64,000 nt of DNA from Crenobacter luteus (lineage in GTDB: Bacteria; Pseudomonadota; Gammaproteobacteria; Burkholderiales; Chromobacteriaceae), in assembly GCF_004345725.1 (NCBI RefSeq), contig NZ_SLXG01000013.1:1-64000 (forward strand), read 5' to 3'. Made by a program: the position numbers and the translations under genes. The notes beneath the pieces were generated by a model that was given only the letters and a program-made list of their open reading frames with translations, had not been told where the DNA came from and did not search any database. Below, in pieces: positions 50,570-60,092 of the stretch; position 1 is the first letter of the stretch; the number at the start of each line of letters is the position of its first letter.

Positions 50570-51706
50570 ATGGAAAAGGACCAGGCGTCGCGCTTCATCC
50601 ACGACATCCTCAAGCACGCCAGCGGCAAGAACGCGTCGGACGTGTTCATCGCCGCCGACTTTCCGCCGGCGATGAAGATAGACGGCAAGATCACGCCGGT
50701 GTCGCAGCAGGTGCTGTCGGCGCAGCACACCAAGGAGCTGGTACGCGCGGTGATGAACGACCGGCAGACCGAGGAATTCGAGGCGACGCGCGAGGCGAAC
50801 TTCGCGATCAGCCCGCCGGGCATCGGTCGCTTCCGCGTCAGCGCCTACCAGGAGCAGGGCCGCGTCGGCATGGTGCTGCGCAAGATCAACACCGAGATCC
50901 CGACCTTCGACAGCCTCGGCCTGCCCGAGGTGCTCAAGGACGTCGCGATGATCAAGCGCGGACTGGTGATTTTCGTCGGCGGCACCGGCTCGGGCAAATC
51001 GACCTCGCTGGCGGCGATGGTCGACTGGCGCAACGCGCACGCCGCCGACCACATCATCACCATCGAGGATCCGATCGAATTCGTGCACGCGCACAAGAAG
51101 AGCATCGTCACCCAGCGCGAAGTCGGCGTCGATACCGACGGCTGGGAGGTGGCGCTGAAGAACACGCTCAGACAGGCGCCCGACGTGATCCTGATGGGCG
51201 AGATCCGCGACAGCGAGACGATGGGCTACGCGCTGCAGTTCGCCGAGACCGGCCACCTGTGCCTGGCGACGCTGCACGCGAACAACGCCAACCAGGCGCT
51301 CGACCGCATCCTCAACTTCTTCCCCGAAGAACGCCACCAGCAGGTGCTGATGGACCTGTCGCTGAACATGCGCGCCATCGTGTCGCAGCGGCTGGTGCCC
51401 AAGCTCGGCGTACGCGGCCGCGTCGCGGCGGTCGAGATCCTGCTCAACAGCCCGCTGGTCGCCGACCTGGTGTTCAAGGGCGAGATCGCCAACCTCAAGG
51501 ACGTGATGGCCCGCTCGCGCGAGAACGGCATGCAGACCTTCGACCAGGCGCTGTTCGACCTGTTCGAGGACGGGCAGATCAGCTACGAGGAGGCGCTGAA
51601 GAACGCCGACTCGGTGAACGACCTCAGGCTCAAGATCAAGCTCTACGGCGAGGGCAGCGGCGGCCGCGACCCGCTCGACGGGCTGGACCACCTGAACATC
51701 GTGTGA
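50570..51706 (+). CDS. pilU: PilT paralogue PilU, retraction ATPase
   Basis: 378 residues. Walker A GGTGSGKS is at 137-144. IITIEDPIEFVHAHKKSIVTQREVG and LMGEIRDSETMGYALQFAETGHL match PilU. The C-terminal extension beyond PilT (ENGMQTFDQALFDLFEDGQI onward) is typical. PilU assists PilT in pilus retraction and cannot usually replace it. The gene starts 25 bases after pilT. Its stop overlaps a possible GTG start of thpR. Confidence 0.96.
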   Translation: MEKDQASRFIHDILKHASGKNASDVFIAADFPPAMKIDGKITPVSQQVLSAQHTKELVRAVMNDRQTEEFEATREANFAISPPGIGRFRVSAYQEQGRVGMVLRKINTEIPTFDSLGLPEVLKDVAMIKRGLVIFVGGTGSGKSTSLAAMVDWRNAHAADHIITIEDPIEFVHAHKKSIVTQREVGVDTDGWEVALKNTLRQAPDVILMGEIRDSETMGYALQFAETGHLCLATLHANNANQALDRILNFFPEERHQQVLMDLSLNMRAIVSQRLVPKLGVRGRVAAVEILLNSPLVADLVFKGEIANLKDVMARSRENGMQTFDQALFDLFEDGQISYEEALKNADSVNDLRLKIKLYGEGSGGRDPLDGLDHLNIV

Positions 51707-51711
51707 GCGCG

Positions 51712-52248
51712 ATGCGCCTCTTTTTCGCCGTCTGGCCCGACGACGCGGCGCGTGCCGCGCTGGCGCGGCTGGCCGCCGGGCCGTGGCCGCACGGCGCGCG
51801 GCCGGTCGCGCCCGAGGCGCTGCACCTGACGCTGGCCTTCCTCGGCGAGGTCGACGAGGCGCTGCTGCCGGCGCTGACCGCGCTCGGCGCGCGGCTCGGC
51901 CAACGCTGCCCGCCGTGCCGGATGCGGCTGACGCGCGCCGGCGTATGGCCGGGCGGCGTCGCCTGGCTCGCGCCGGCGCGCACGCCGGCGCCCCTGGCCG
52001 GGCTGGTCGCCGCGCTCGGCGCCGGCCTCGGCGAACTGGGCGTCAGGACCGACACGCGGCGCTTCAAGCCGCACGTCACGCTGGCGCGCCGCGCCGCGCC
52101 GTGGATGCCGGGCGCACCGGCCGCGATCGCCTACCCGATCGACCACCTCGCGCTGCTCGCGTCCGACACCGGCCCCGGCGGCGCGCGCTACCGCACGCTG
52201 GCGCGCTGGCCTCTGTCGGGCGCGAAGCGGCGCGCGGCACCGGTCTGA
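51712..52248 (+). CDS. thpR: RNA 2',3'-cyclic phosphodiesterase (2'-5' RNA ligase family)
   Basis: 178 residues of the 2H phosphoesterase fold, with both HxT motifs: HLTLAFLGEV near residue 42 and HVTLARR near residue 119. It opens and forms 2',5' RNA linkages in vitro; the cellular role is unclear. Start at ATG 51712, or GTG at 51703 overlapping the pilU stop, so it is probably translated from the pilTU mRNA. It has no own terminator on the plus strand. Confidence 0.9.
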   Translation: MRLFFAVWPDDAARAALARLAAGPWPHGARPVAPEALHLTLAFLGEVDEALLPALTALGARLGQRCPPCRMRLTRAGVWPGGVAWLAPARTPAPLAGLVAALGAGLGELGVRTDTRRFKPHVTLARRAAPWMPGAPAAIAYPIDHLALLASDTGPGGARYRTLARWPLSGAKRRAAPV

Positions 52249-52263
52249 CTCTTTCTCCCAATG

Positions 52264-52288
52264 AAAAACGCCCCCTTGCGGGGGCGTT
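52264..52288 (-). terminator. Terminator of the glt transporter operon
   Basis: AACGCCCCC pairs with GGGGGCGTT (TTGC loop). The minus strand continues with T, 48 bases past the gltL stop. Confidence 0.8.
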
Positions 52289-52309
52289 GGCCGACGATGC
52301 GCGGCGCCG

Positions 52310-52323
52310 GTTTCACGTGAAAC
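52310..52323. other. Candidate parS site 4
   Basis: Perfect GTTTCACGTGAAAC within a longer palindrome CCGGTTTCACGTGAAACCGG. Intergenic between thpR and gltL. Confidence 0.85.
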
Positions 52324-52335
52324 CGGCGGGTCGCC

Positions 52336-53073
52336 TCAGTGCTGCAGGATCTTGGACAGGAACTGCTGCGCGCGCTCGGAACGCGGGCTGCCGAAGAAAT
52401 CGTCCTTCGCGCAGTCCTCGATGATCATGCCGCGGTCCATGAAGATCACCCGGTCGGCGACGCGGCGCGCGAAGCCCATCTCGTGCGTCACGCACATCAT
52501 CGTCATGCCCTCGTGCGCCAGCTGCGTCATCACGTCGAGCACCTCGTTGATCATCTCCGGGTCGAGCGCGCTGGTCGGCTCGTCGAACAGCATCGCGATC
52601 GGGTCCATCGCCAGCGCGCGCGCGATCGCGACGCGCTGCTGCTGGCCGCCGGACAGCTGGCCGGGATACTTGGCGGCGTGCGCCGCGAGGCCGACGCGGT
52701 CCAAGAGCTTGAGCCCCTTGTCGCGCGCCTCGTCGGGCTGGCGGCCGAGCACCTTGACCTGCGCGATGGTCAGGTTGTCGGTGATCGACAGATGGGGGAA
52801 CAGCTCGAAGTGCTGGAACACCATGCCGACGCGGCTTCTGAGCTTGGGCAGGTCGGTCTTCGGGTCGCCGACCGAGATGCCGTCGACGATGATCGACCCC
52901 TTCTGGAACGGCTCGAGCGCGTTCACGCACTTGATCAGCGTGGACTTGCCGGAACCGGACGGCCCGCACACCACCACCACCTCGCCCTTGGCGACCGCGG
53001 TGGTGCAGTCGGTCAGCACCTGGAAGTCGCCGTACCATTTGCTGACGTTGTCGATCGAGATCATCGGGCTCAT
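52336..53073 (-). CDS. gltL: Glutamate/aspartate ABC transporter ATPase
   Basis: 245 residues. Walker [10 protein letters not shown], signature [15 protein letters not shown], Walker [14 protein letters not shown]. It closely follows E. coli GltL ([31 protein letters not shown]). The ATG overlaps the gltK stop by four bases (ATGA), so it is translationally coupled. It energises the GltJK permease with the GltI binding protein. Confidence 0.95.
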   Translation of the reverse strand: MSPMISIDNVSKWYGDFQVLTDCTTAVAKGEVVVVCGPSGSGKSTLIKCVNALEPFQKGSIIVDGISVGDPKTDLPKLRSRVGMVFQHFELFPHLSITDNLTIAQVKVLGRQPDEARDKGLKLLDRVGLAAHAAKYPGQLSGGQQQRVAIARALAMDPIAMLFDEPTSALDPEMINEVLDVMTQLAHEGMTMMCVTHEMGFARRVADRVIFMDRGMIIEDCAKDDFFGSPRSERAQQFLSKILQH

Positions 53074-53744
53074 ACGGTCAACCTTTGCTGGAGGCGCTTC
53101 ACCAGACGCGAGGCGCCGAAACTGATGACGAAGTAGACGAAACCGGCGAACAGCAGGAACTCGTGCGGCTGGCCGGCGATGTCGCCGCGCGAGCGGGCGG
53201 TGTTGAGGAAGTCCATCAGGCCGACCGCGTACACCAGCGAGGTATCCTGGAACAGGATGATGCTCTGCTGCAAGAGCAGCGGCGTCATCTTGCGGAAGGC
53301 CTGCGGCAGCACGACGAGGCGCATCGCCTGCGCGTACGTCATGCCCAGCGCGTAGGCGGCGCCGATCTGGCCGCGCGAGATCGACTGGATGCCGGCGCGC
53401 ACGATTTCGCTGTAGTAGGCCGCCTCGAACAGCATGAAGGCGATCAGGCAGGACGCGAACGCGCCGACCGGCGTGTCGCTGCCGGTGATCCAGCGCAGCA
53501 GGAAGGGCACCGCGAAGTAGAACCAGGTGATCACCAGCAGCAACGGCACCGAGCGGAAGATGTTGACGTAGCCCTTGGCCAGGCCCGACAGCAGCCGGTT
53601 GTTCGACAAGCGCGCCAGCGCGATCAGCGTGCCGATCGCCACGCCGCCGAGCACCGCCAGCGCCAGCAGCTGCAGCGTCAGCCACATGCCCTCGGCCAGG
53701 CCCGGCAGCGACGGTCCGATTTGCGAGAAGTCGAATTCCATCAT
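53070..53744 (-). CDS. gltK: Glutamate/aspartate ABC transporter permease GltK
   Basis: 224 residues, five transmembrane helices. Start [31 protein letters not shown]. The inner-membrane component signature with the EAA loop is [37 protein letters not shown] (read in part), which contacts the ATPase. Four-base overlaps on both sides link it to gltJ and gltL. Confidence 0.95.
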   Translation of the reverse strand: MMEFDFSQIGPSLPGLAEGMWLTLQLLALAVLGGVAIGTLIALARLSNNRLLSGLAKGYVNIFRSVPLLLVITWFYFAVPFLLRWITGSDTPVGAFASCLIAFMLFEAAYYSEIVRAGIQSISRGQIGAAYALGMTYAQAMRLVVLPQAFRKMTPLLLQQSIILFQDTSLVYAVGLMDFLNTARSRGDIAGQPHEFLLFAGFVYFVISFGASRLVKRLQQRLTV

Positions 53745-54487
53745 TTGCCTCCGCTACCGATCAGGCCGGGTACCGCGACCCGCTTCTCGAGCCAGCCCAT
53801 GCCCTTCATCAGGCTCATGTTGAGCACGAAGTAGATCAGCGTCGCCAGCGTGAACGCCTCGAACAGGTTGGCCGAGAACTCGGCGGTCTGCTTGGTCTGC
53901 GCCAACAGCTCCATCAGCCCGATCAGCGACGCGACCGAGGAGTTCTTGAAGATGTTCAGGAACTCGGAGGTCAGCGGCGGGATGATGATGCGGAAGGCTT
54001 GCGGCAACAGCACGTGGCGGTAGACCTGGGGCAGCGAGAAGCCCATCGCCATCGCGGCCATCGTCTGGCCGCGCGGCAGCGCCTGGATGCCGGTGCGGAC
54101 CTGCTCGCACACCCGCGCCGCGGTGAAGAAGGCGAGGCAGGCGACCACCGACAGATAGGCCGAGGTCGTCGGGTTCAGCTCCTGCTTGAACCAGACCTGC
54201 GCGCGCTCGGGCAGCAGGTCGGGCACCAGAAAGTACCAGACGAACAGCTGCACCAGCAGCGGCACGTTGCGGAACAGTTCGACATAGGCGGTGGCGACGC
54301 CGGACAGCGCCTTGTTCGGCAGCGTACGCATCACGCCCAGCACCGCGCCGAGCGCCAGCGCGATGCACCAGGCGACCAGCGCGACGGCGACGGTCCAGCC
54401 GAGGCCGGCGACGAACCAGTCCAGGTAGATTTCGTCGCCGATGCCGGTCGATTTGAAAAAGACAGCCCAGTCCCAGTGGTAATTCAT
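53741..54487 (-). CDS. gltJ: Glutamate/aspartate ABC transporter permease GltJ
   Basis: 248 residues. It begins [28 protein letters not shown] as in GltJ, with several transmembrane helices and an EAA loop ([35 protein letters not shown], read in part). The start at 54487 has GGGGAGG upstream; a Met two codons earlier is possible. Partner of GltK in the heteromeric permease. Confidence 0.94.
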   Translation of the reverse strand: MNYHWDWAVFFKSTGIGDEIYLDWFVAGLGWTVAVALVAWCIALALGAVLGVMRTLPNKALSGVATAYVELFRNVPLLVQLFVWYFLVPDLLPERAQVWFKQELNPTTSAYLSVVACLAFFTAARVCEQVRTGIQALPRGQTMAAMAMGFSLPQVYRHVLLPQAFRIIIPPLTSEFLNIFKNSSVASLIGLMELLAQTKQTAEFSANLFEAFTLATLIYFVLNMSLMKGMGWLEKRVAVPGLIGSGGK

Positions 54488-54629
54488 GGACATCCTCCCC
54501 GGAGGCCGCCCGCGGCGTGGCACCGGCGCGCGCGCGGCCCGGCGATGGCCGCGGCGCGAAGCCGCGACCGAAGGTTCCGGCTCGCGCCGGAACGTCTGCG
54601 CGGCGGACTCGGCGCCCGCCGCGCCCCCC

Positions 54630-55526
54630 TTACATCTGCTCGGCCGACTTGTCGGTCGGGTTCTGGATCAGCTTCTTGAACTCGGGGGACATCGGGAAGT
54701 TCAGGTTCACGTTCTTGGGCGGAACCGGGCTCTGGAACCACTTGGCGTAGATCTTGTTGATCTCGCCGGACTTGTACAACGCGCGGATCGCGTCGTCGAC
54801 CGTCTTCTTGAACGCCGGGTCGCCCTTGCGCATCATGCAGCCGTAGATCTCGAACGACTGCGGCTTGCCGGTCACCACCCAGTCGGCCGGCCGCTTGGCC
54901 TTGGCCATTTCGCCGGCGAGCAGCACATCGTCCATCATGAAGGCGACCGCGCGCCCGGTTTCGAGCATCAGGAACGATTCGCCATGGTCCTTGGCGCTGA
55001 TCACGTTCATGCCCAGGCCCTGCTCGGCGTTCATCGACTTGAGCAGACGCTCGGACGTGGTGCCGGCGGTGGTGACGACGTTCTTGCCCTTCAGGTCGGG
55101 GAAGTCCTTCACGCCCGAGGTCTTCTTGGTCAGCAGGCGGGTGCCGATCTCGAAGATGCCGACCGAGAAGTCGACCTGGCGCTGGCGCTCGAGGTTGTTG
55201 GTGGTCGAGCCGCACTCGAGGTCGACGGTGCCGTTCTGCACCAGCGGGATGCGCGTCTGCGAGGTGACCAGGTTGTACTTGACCTGCAGGTTCGGCATGT
55301 TCAGGTCTTTTTTCAGCTTGTCGACCACCTTGTTGGCGATGTCGACCGAGTAGCCGATCGGCTGCGGGCTGTTGGCGAGGTAGGAGAAGGGAATGGACGA
55401 GTCGCGGTGGCCGAGCGTGATCGTGCCGGTCTTCTTGATTTTGTCCAGCGTACCCTCGGCAAAGGCGGGGGTGACGAGCAGGCCGCCGACCACGGCGCTG
55501 GCGATCAGTTTCTGGTGAAAACGCAT
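54630..55526 (-). CDS. gltI: Glutamate/aspartate periplasmic binding protein
   Basis: 298 residues. Signal peptide MRFHQKLIASAVVGGLLVTPAFA. The SBP family 3 body starts LDKIKKTGTITLGHRDSSIPFSYL. VDLECGSTTNNLERQRQVDFSVGIFE is typical of GltI/DEBP (read in part). It captures glutamate and aspartate for GltJKL. An AAGGAG site precedes the ATG. A 142-base spacer separates it from gltJ, leaving room for differential expression. Confidence 0.94.
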   Translation of the reverse strand: MRFHQKLIASAVVGGLLVTPAFAEGTLDKIKKTGTITLGHRDSSIPFSYLANSPQPIGYSVDIANKVVDKLKKDLNMPNLQVKYNLVTSQTRIPLVQNGTVDLECGSTTNNLERQRQVDFSVGIFEIGTRLLTKKTSGVKDFPDLKGKNVVTTAGTTSERLLKSMNAEQGLGMNVISAKDHGESFLMLETGRAVAFMMDDVLLAGEMAKAKRPADWVVTGKPQSFEIYGCMMRKGDPAFKKTVDDAIRALYKSGEINKIYAKWFQSPVPPKNVNLNFPMSPEFKKLIQNPTDKSAEQM

Positions 55527-55603
55527 GCATTTCTCCTTTTCTGCCGTCTGGAGGCCCGGGGATGGCCGGGCCGGGGAAAACACCCCGCCGCCTTTTCTTT
55601 GTT

Positions 55604-56338
55604 CTAGCGCATCGGGGTCAAAACCTGTCTGAGAAACTGCTGGGCGCGCTCGGTCCTGGGCGCGGAGAAGAACTCCGCCGGCGCCGCCGATTCGAGCACC
55701 TGGCCGTGGTCGATGAACACCACGCGGTCGGCGACCTCGCGCGCGAAGCCCATTTCGTGGGTGACGACCATCATCGTCATGCCGGACAGCGCCAGGTCCT
55801 TCATCACCTTGAGCACCTCGCCGATCATTTCCGGGTCGAGCGCGCTGGTCGGTTCGTCGAACAGCATCACGCGCGGGTCCATCGCCAGGCCGCGCGCGAT
55901 CGCGACGCGCTGCTGCTGGCCGCCGGACAACTGCGCCGGGAAGGCGTCCTTCTTGTGCGCGAGGCCGACCTTTTCCAGCAACTGCACCGCGCGCGCCTCG
56001 GCGGCGGCCTTGTCCATGCCCTTCACCTGGATCGGCGACAGCGTGATGTTGTCGAGCACCGACAGGTGCGGGTAGAGGTTGAAGTGCTGGAACACGAAGC
56101 CGACCTCGGCGCGCAACGCGTTCAGGTCGGTCTTGGGATCGGCGACGTTGACGCCATCGACCCAGATCTCGCCCTGGCTGATGGTCTCGAGCTGGTTGAC
56201 GGTGCGGATCAGCGTCGACTTGCCCGAGCCGGACGGCCCGCACACGACGACGACCTCGCCGGCCTTCACCTCCAGGTTGATGTCGTTGAGCACATGCAGG
56301 TCCTTGAACCACTTGTGCACGCTGTTGAATCGGATCAT
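55604..56338 (-). CDS. Second amino-acid ABC transporter ATPase (GlnQ/GltL-like)
   Basis: 244 residues. Walker [10 protein letters not shown], signature [15 protein letters not shown], Walker [14 protein letters not shown], and the polar-amino-acid subfamily end [13 protein letters not shown]. It heads the same-strand cluster ATPase-gltI-gltJ-gltK-gltL, so one permease pair has two candidate ATPases. It could serve another permease encoded elsewhere or be a duplicated, alternative subunit. Confidence 0.9.
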   Translation of the reverse strand: MIRFNSVHKWFKDLHVLNDINLEVKAGEVVVVCGPSGSGKSTLIRTVNQLETISQGEIWVDGVNVADPKTDLNALRAEVGFVFQHFNLYPHLSVLDNITLSPIQVKGMDKAAAEARAVQLLEKVGLAHKKDAFPAQLSGGQQQRVAIARGLAMDPRVMLFDEPTSALDPEMIGEVLKVMKDLALSGMTMMVVTHEMGFAREVADRVVFIDHGQVLESAAPAEFFSAPRTERAQQFLRQVLTPMR

Positions 56339-56465
56339 GGCTACGGTCCTGGAATAACGGGGCCCGCGGTAACGGGCCGCTCGCCGCCCGGCTCGATCGT
56401 AAGCCTGCGCGGCGCATGAATTAACGACAACTGGGATTTTCCAGTAGTCGCATTATTTGTATGGG

Positions 56466-57239
56466 TTAACTGGCCAGCCGGTTGGCCAGCCGCACGTAGT
56501 CGGCTACCGCCAGCGCCTCGGGGCGCAGCGACGGGTCGATGCCAAGCTCGGCCAAGGTAGCGTCGTCGACCAGACCCTTGAGGTTGTTGCGCAGCGTCTT
56601 GCGGCGCTGCGCGAAGGCCTGCGCGACCAGCTTCTCGAACAGCGCCATGTCGGCGACCTCGCCGTGCGCGCCGGTGTGCGGAATCATGCGCACCACGGCC
56701 GAATCGACCTTGGGCGGCGGCCAGAACGCGTCGGGCGGCACGTCGAGCACGTTTTCCATGTGGAAGCGCACCTGCAGCATCACCGTCAGCCGGCCGTAGT
56801 CGGCGCAGCCGGGCTCGGCCACCATGCGGTCGACCACCTCCTTTTGCAGCATGAAGTGCATCTCGTCGACCTGGTCGGCGTATTCGGCGAGGTGGAACAA
56901 CAGCGGCGTCGAGATGTTGTACGGCAGGTTGCCGACGATCTTCATCCTCGGGCCGACGCTGCCGAAGTCGAAGGCGAGCGCGTCGCCCTCGTGGATGGTC
57001 AGCTTCTCGGGCGGGAACTCCTGCTTCAGACGCGCGATGATGTCGCGGTCGATCTCGGCCACGTGCAGGTGACCGAGCCGCGCCAGGAGCGGGCGGGTCA
57101 GCGCGCCCAGGCCCGGGCCGATCTCGATCACCGTCTCGCCCGGCTGCGGATGGATCGCGTTGACGATGTCCTCGATCACGCGGTTGTCTTGCAGGAAGTT
57201 CTGGCCGAAGCGCTTGCGGGGGATATGACTTCTGGACAT
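56466..57239 (-). CDS. rsmA: 16S rRNA dimethyladenosine transferase
   Basis: 257 residues. It begins with [18 protein letters not shown], the KsgA opening. SAM motif [14 protein letters not shown] and catalytic NLPY ([15 protein letters not shown]). The C-terminal helical domain has [12 protein letters not shown]. It dimethylates two adjacent adenosines in the 3' hairpin of 16S rRNA (A1518/A1519 by E. coli numbering) late in small-subunit assembly. pdxA, often adjacent, is absent here. Confidence 0.97.
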   Translation of the reverse strand: MSRSHIPRKRFGQNFLQDNRVIEDIVNAIHPQPGETVIEIGPGLGALTRPLLARLGHLHVAEIDRDIIARLKQEFPPEKLTIHEGDALAFDFGSVGPRMKIVGNLPYNISTPLLFHLAEYADQVDEMHFMLQKEVVDRMVAEPGCADYGRLTVMLQVRFHMENVLDVPPDAFWPPPKVDSAVVRMIPHTGAHGEVADMALFEKLVAQAFAQRRKTLRNNLKGLVDDATLAELGIDPSLRPEALAVADYVRLANRLAS

Positions 57240-57290
57240 TCGGCTTCTCGGAAATCTTGGAATAGGGTTGGCCGACGCGGCGCCACCGCG

Positions 57291-57704
57291 TCAGGCGAGG
57301 CGCAGCGCGAACGCGAGCGCCGCGTAGCGCAGGAACTTGCCGAGCGCGATCCACGCCAGGCACGGCGCGAACGGCAGGCGTAGCCAGCCGGCCGCCAGGG
57401 GCAGCGCGTCGCCGACGAGGGGAACCCACGAGGCGACGAGCGCGGCCGGGCCGAAGCGGCCGAACCAGCGCGCGACGCGCGGCGGCAGCTCCTTTTTCGG
57501 CGCGAGCCGGCCAAGGTAGAGGCTGGTCGCGCTGCCGGCGCTGTTGGCCAGCGTCGCGACCGCCAGCGACGCCCACAGCCAGTCCGGCCATTTATACAGG
57601 AAGGCGGACAGCGCGAGCTCGGAATTGCCCGGCAGCACGGTGGCCGACAGGAAGGCCGACGCGCCGACGCCGGCGAGCGCGGCGCTCGCGGCCCAGTCCG
57701 ACAC
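57291..57704 (-). CDS. YqaA/DedA-like SNARE-associated membrane protein
   Basis: 137 residues from a GTG start at 57704, six bases after the cyaY stop; no ATG is available without running far into cyaY. The core VGASAFLSATVLPGNSELALSAFL and SAGSATSLYLGRLAPKKEL and ASWVPLVGDALPLAAGWLRLP match YqaA, a short DedA/VTT relative. Proposed lipid-transport or membrane-homeostasis role. The start is uncertain. Confidence 0.8.
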   Translation of the reverse strand: MSDWAASAALAGVGASAFLSATVLPGNSELALSAFLYKWPDWLWASLAVATLANSAGSATSLYLGRLAPKKELPPRVARWFGRFGPAALVASWVPLVGDALPLAAGWLRLPFAPCLAWIALGKFLRYAALAFALRLA

Positions 57705-57709
57705 CGGCG

Positions 57710-58027
57710 TCAGGCCGCGATCGTGAACGCTTCGCCGGCCGCCTCGCTGACGGCGCGCGACAGCGTGGCGAAGAACTCGGCGCCGTCGCGCGCGGCGATC
57801 CACGCGCCGTCGCGCCAGGCAAAGTGGTAGCCGCCGCTCCTGGCCGCGATCCACAGCTCCTGGTTGGAGGTGTGGCGGTTCACCACGATCTTGGCGCCGC
57901 TGTCGAATTCCAGCTCCATCACGTTGCCGTTGGTCAGGCAGTCGACGTCGAGACCGGCCTCGTCGAGGGCGGTTTCGATGCGTTCGAACACTTCGTCGGA
58001 CAGGTTGAGAAATTCGCTTTCGTTCAT
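57710..58027 (-). CDS. cyaY: Frataxin-like iron donor CyaY
   Basis: 105 residues. It starts MNESEFLNLSDEVFERIETAL, carries an acidic ridge, then MELEFDSGAKIVVNRHTSNQELWIAARSGGYHF, the frataxin signature (read in part). It modulates iron supply to the IscS/IscU Fe-S cluster machinery. The start at 58027 fits the family; it is divergent from lptM-lysA, a common arrangement. Confidence 0.96.
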   Translation of the reverse strand: MNESEFLNLSDEVFERIETALDEAGLDVDCLTNGNVMELEFDSGAKIVVNRHTSNQELWIAARSGGYHFAWRDGAWIAARDGAEFFATLSRAVSEAAGEAFTIAA

Positions 58028-58064
58028 GGTGTCGGATCCACGCGCATCGCCCGGGTGGGCGCTG

Positions 58065-58093
58065 TTAACAGGCTTTGCTACTATCGATATTTT
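58065..58093 (+). promoter_or_regulatory. Candidate promoter of lptM-lysA
   Basis: TTAACA (58065-58070), 17 bases, TATTTT (58088-58093), 20 bases before the lptM ATG. Confidence 0.45.
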
Positions 58094-58113
58094 GCCACAC
58101 AAGGCCGACCCGT

Positions 58114-58272
58114 ATGCGTACCGTGCTCGCCCTCGCGCTGTTTTCGTCGCTGCTTTTCGCCGGCTGCGGCTACAAGGGTCCGCTCTACCTGCCGGGCGAC
58201 AAGCCGGCCAAATCCCGAAGCCAGTCCGCCCCGGCCCCGGCGCCGAAGGTGCAGGCTTCGCAAGCTCAATAA
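58114..58272 (+). CDS. lptM: LPS-assembly lipoprotein LptM (YifL-like)
   Basis: 52 residues. Signal peptide with lipobox LLFAGC (Cys at residue 18), followed by the invariant CGYKGPLYLPGDK, then a short Pro/Ala/Lys tail. LptM helps LptD adopt its native disulfides in the LptDE LPS translocon. Its place directly before lysA, opposite cyaY, is conserved in many proteobacteria. Confidence 0.92.
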   Translation: MRTVLALALFSSLLFAGCGYKGPLYLPGDKPAKSRSQSAPAPAPKVQASQAQ

Positions 58273-58281
58273 GCCCACAAG

Positions 58282-59529
58282 ATGATCGATTACCAGAACC
58301 ACACCCTCGCCGTCGACGGCGTGCCGCTGACCCAGATCGCCGACACCTTCGGCACGCCGTGCTACGTGTACTCGGCGGCGGCGCTGACCGGGGCCTTCGA
58401 AGCCTACCGCTCGGCCTTCGCCGGCCTCGACCCCTTGATCTGCTTCGCGGTCAAGGCCAACTCCAACCTGTCCATCCTGCAGCACTTCGCCCGCCTCGGC
58501 GCCGGCTTCGACATCGTGTCGGGCGGCGAGCTGGCGCGCGTGCTGGCGGCCGGCAGCCCGGCCGACAAGGTGGTGTTCTCCGGCGTCGGCAAGTCCGAGG
58601 CCGAGATGGAAATGGCGATCGAAGCGGGCATCCACTGCTTCAACGTCGAATCGGTCAACGAGCTGGCGCGCCTGAACGCGGTCGCCGGCCGCCTCGGCAA
58701 GCGCGCGCCGGTGTCCTTGCGCGTGAACCCGGACGTCGACGCCAAGACCCACCCGTACATCTCCACCGGCCTGAAGGACAACAAGTTCGGCATCGCCTTC
58801 GACGAGGCGCGCGCCGTCTACCAGGCCGCCGCGTCGCTCGAGCACCTGGACATCGTCGGCATCGACTGCCACATCGGCTCGCAGCTGACCGACGTGTCGC
58901 CGCTGGTCGACGCGCTCGACCGCCTCTTGGTGCTGATCGACCAGTTGGCCGAGGACGGCATCGTGCTGGAGCACGTCGACATCGGCGGCGGCCTCGGCAT
59001 CCGCTACACCGACGAGACGCCGCCCGACATCGCCGCCTACGCGGCCCGCGTCGCCGAGCGCCTCGCGGGCCGCCAGCTCAAATTGGTGATGGAGCCGGGC
59101 CGCTCGCTGGTCGGCAACGCCGGCGTGCTGCTCACCCGCGTCGAGTACCTGAAGCTCGGCCAGGACAAGCACTTCGCTATCGTCGACGCGGCGATGAACG
59201 ACCTGATGCGCCCGTCGCTGTACGACGCCTACCACGGCATCGTGCCGGTGACGCAGAAGGACGGCCTCGCCGCGCTGACGGTCGACGTAGTCGGCCCGAT
59301 CTGCGAGTCGAGCGACTTCCTCGGCAAGAACCGCGCGCTGGCGATCGAGCAGGGCGACCTGCTGGCGGTGCTGTCGGCCGGCGCCTACGGCTCGACGATG
59401 TCGAGCAACTACAACACCCGCGCGCGCGCCGCCGAGGTGCTGGTCGAGGACGGCCAGCCGCGCCTAATCCGCCGCCGCGAGACTCTCGACGAGCTGCTGG
59501 CCAACGAGCGCGAACTGCTGAAGGACTGA
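58282..59529 (+). CDS. lysA: Diaminopimelate decarboxylase
   Basis: 415 residues, fold III PLP enzyme. The PLP lysine is Lys58 in CFAVKANSN. The barrel contains GFDIVSGGEL and HIGSQL, and EPGRSLVGNAG and GPICESSDFLG complete the active site. It makes L-lysine from meso-DAP. It starts nine bases after the lptM stop. A TTG codon in QLAED lies in a 10-mer copy (58944). Confidence 0.97.
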   Translation: MIDYQNHTLAVDGVPLTQIADTFGTPCYVYSAAALTGAFEAYRSAFAGLDPLICFAVKANSNLSILQHFARLGAGFDIVSGGELARVLAAGSPADKVVFSGVGKSEAEMEMAIEAGIHCFNVESVNELARLNAVAGRLGKRAPVSLRVNPDVDAKTHPYISTGLKDNKFGIAFDEARAVYQAAASLEHLDIVGIDCHIGSQLTDVSPLVDALDRLLVLIDQLAEDGIVLEHVDIGGGLGIRYTDETPPDIAAYAARVAERLAGRQLKLVMEPGRSLVGNAGVLLTRVEYLKLGQDKHFAIVDAAMNDLMRPSLYDAYHGIVPVTQKDGLAALTVDVVGPICESSDFLGKNRALAIEQGDLLAVLSAGAYGSTMSSNYNTRARAAEVLVEDGQPRLIRRRETLDELLANERELLKD

Positions 59530-59535
59530 CCCGCC

Positions 59536-60012
59536 ATGACCCCGACCCTCCGCCTCTTGGACCCGAGCGACGCGCGCGACGCGGCCATCCTCGTCGCGCT
59601 GACCGACGGCTACGCGCGCGACCCGATGGGCGGCGGCTCGGGGCTGTCCGATACCGCGCGGCAACGGTTGGCCGAGGCCTTCGCCGCCCATCCGGCGACC
59701 TTCGCGCTGGCGGCCGAAGCCGAGGGCGAGGCGGTCGGCCTCGCGCTGTGCGTGCTCGGCTTCTCGAGCTTCTACGCCGCGCCGACCGTCAATCTGCACG
59801 ACATCTCGGTCGTGCCGGCGGCGCGCGGGCTCGGCGTCGGCCGCGCGCTTCTGGCGGCGGTCGAGGCCGAGGCGGTGAAGCGCGGCGCGTGCAAGGTGAC
59901 GCTCGAGGTGCGTCCGGACAACGCGGTCGGGCGCGGCCTTTACGAGAGCGCCGGCTTCGAACTGTCGGCGCTCGGTGGTCAGGCCTACCTGATGATGGAA
60001 AAGCCGCTGTAA
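59536..60012 (+). CDS. GNAT family acetyltransferase
   Basis: 158 residues. Acetyl-CoA loop VVPAARGLGVGRALL. NLHDISVVP before it and LEVRPDNAVGRGLYESAGFEL after it are typical of GNAT. Acceptor unknown. It starts 6 bases after lysA, so it is probably in the same transcript, and is followed by a parS-like site and a terminator. Confidence 0.88.
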   Translation: MTPTLRLLDPSDARDAAILVALTDGYARDPMGGGSGLSDTARQRLAEAFAAHPATFALAAEAEGEAVGLALCVLGFSSFYAAPTVNLHDISVVPAARGLGVGRALLAAVEAEAVKRGACKVTLEVRPDNAVGRGLYESAGFELSALGGQAYLMMEKPL

Positions 60013-60014
60013 CG

Positions 60015-60028
60015 GTTCCACGTGAAAC
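60015..60028. other. Candidate parS site 5
   Basis: GTTCCACGTGAAAC, one base off the perfect palindrome and the reverse-complement form of sites 1 and 2. It lies 3 bases past the acetyltransferase stop. Confidence 0.75.
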
Positions 60029-60056
60029 CGGCCCGGCTTTCCGCTTAGGCAAAGAC

Positions 60057-60092
60057 AACGCCCCGCATCGCGGGGCGTTTCGTTTTTTTTTC
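60057..60092 (+). terminator. Terminator of the lptM-lysA-GNAT unit
   Basis: AACGCCCCGC pairs with GCGGGGCGTT, then a run of at least eight T. Confidence 0.9.
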
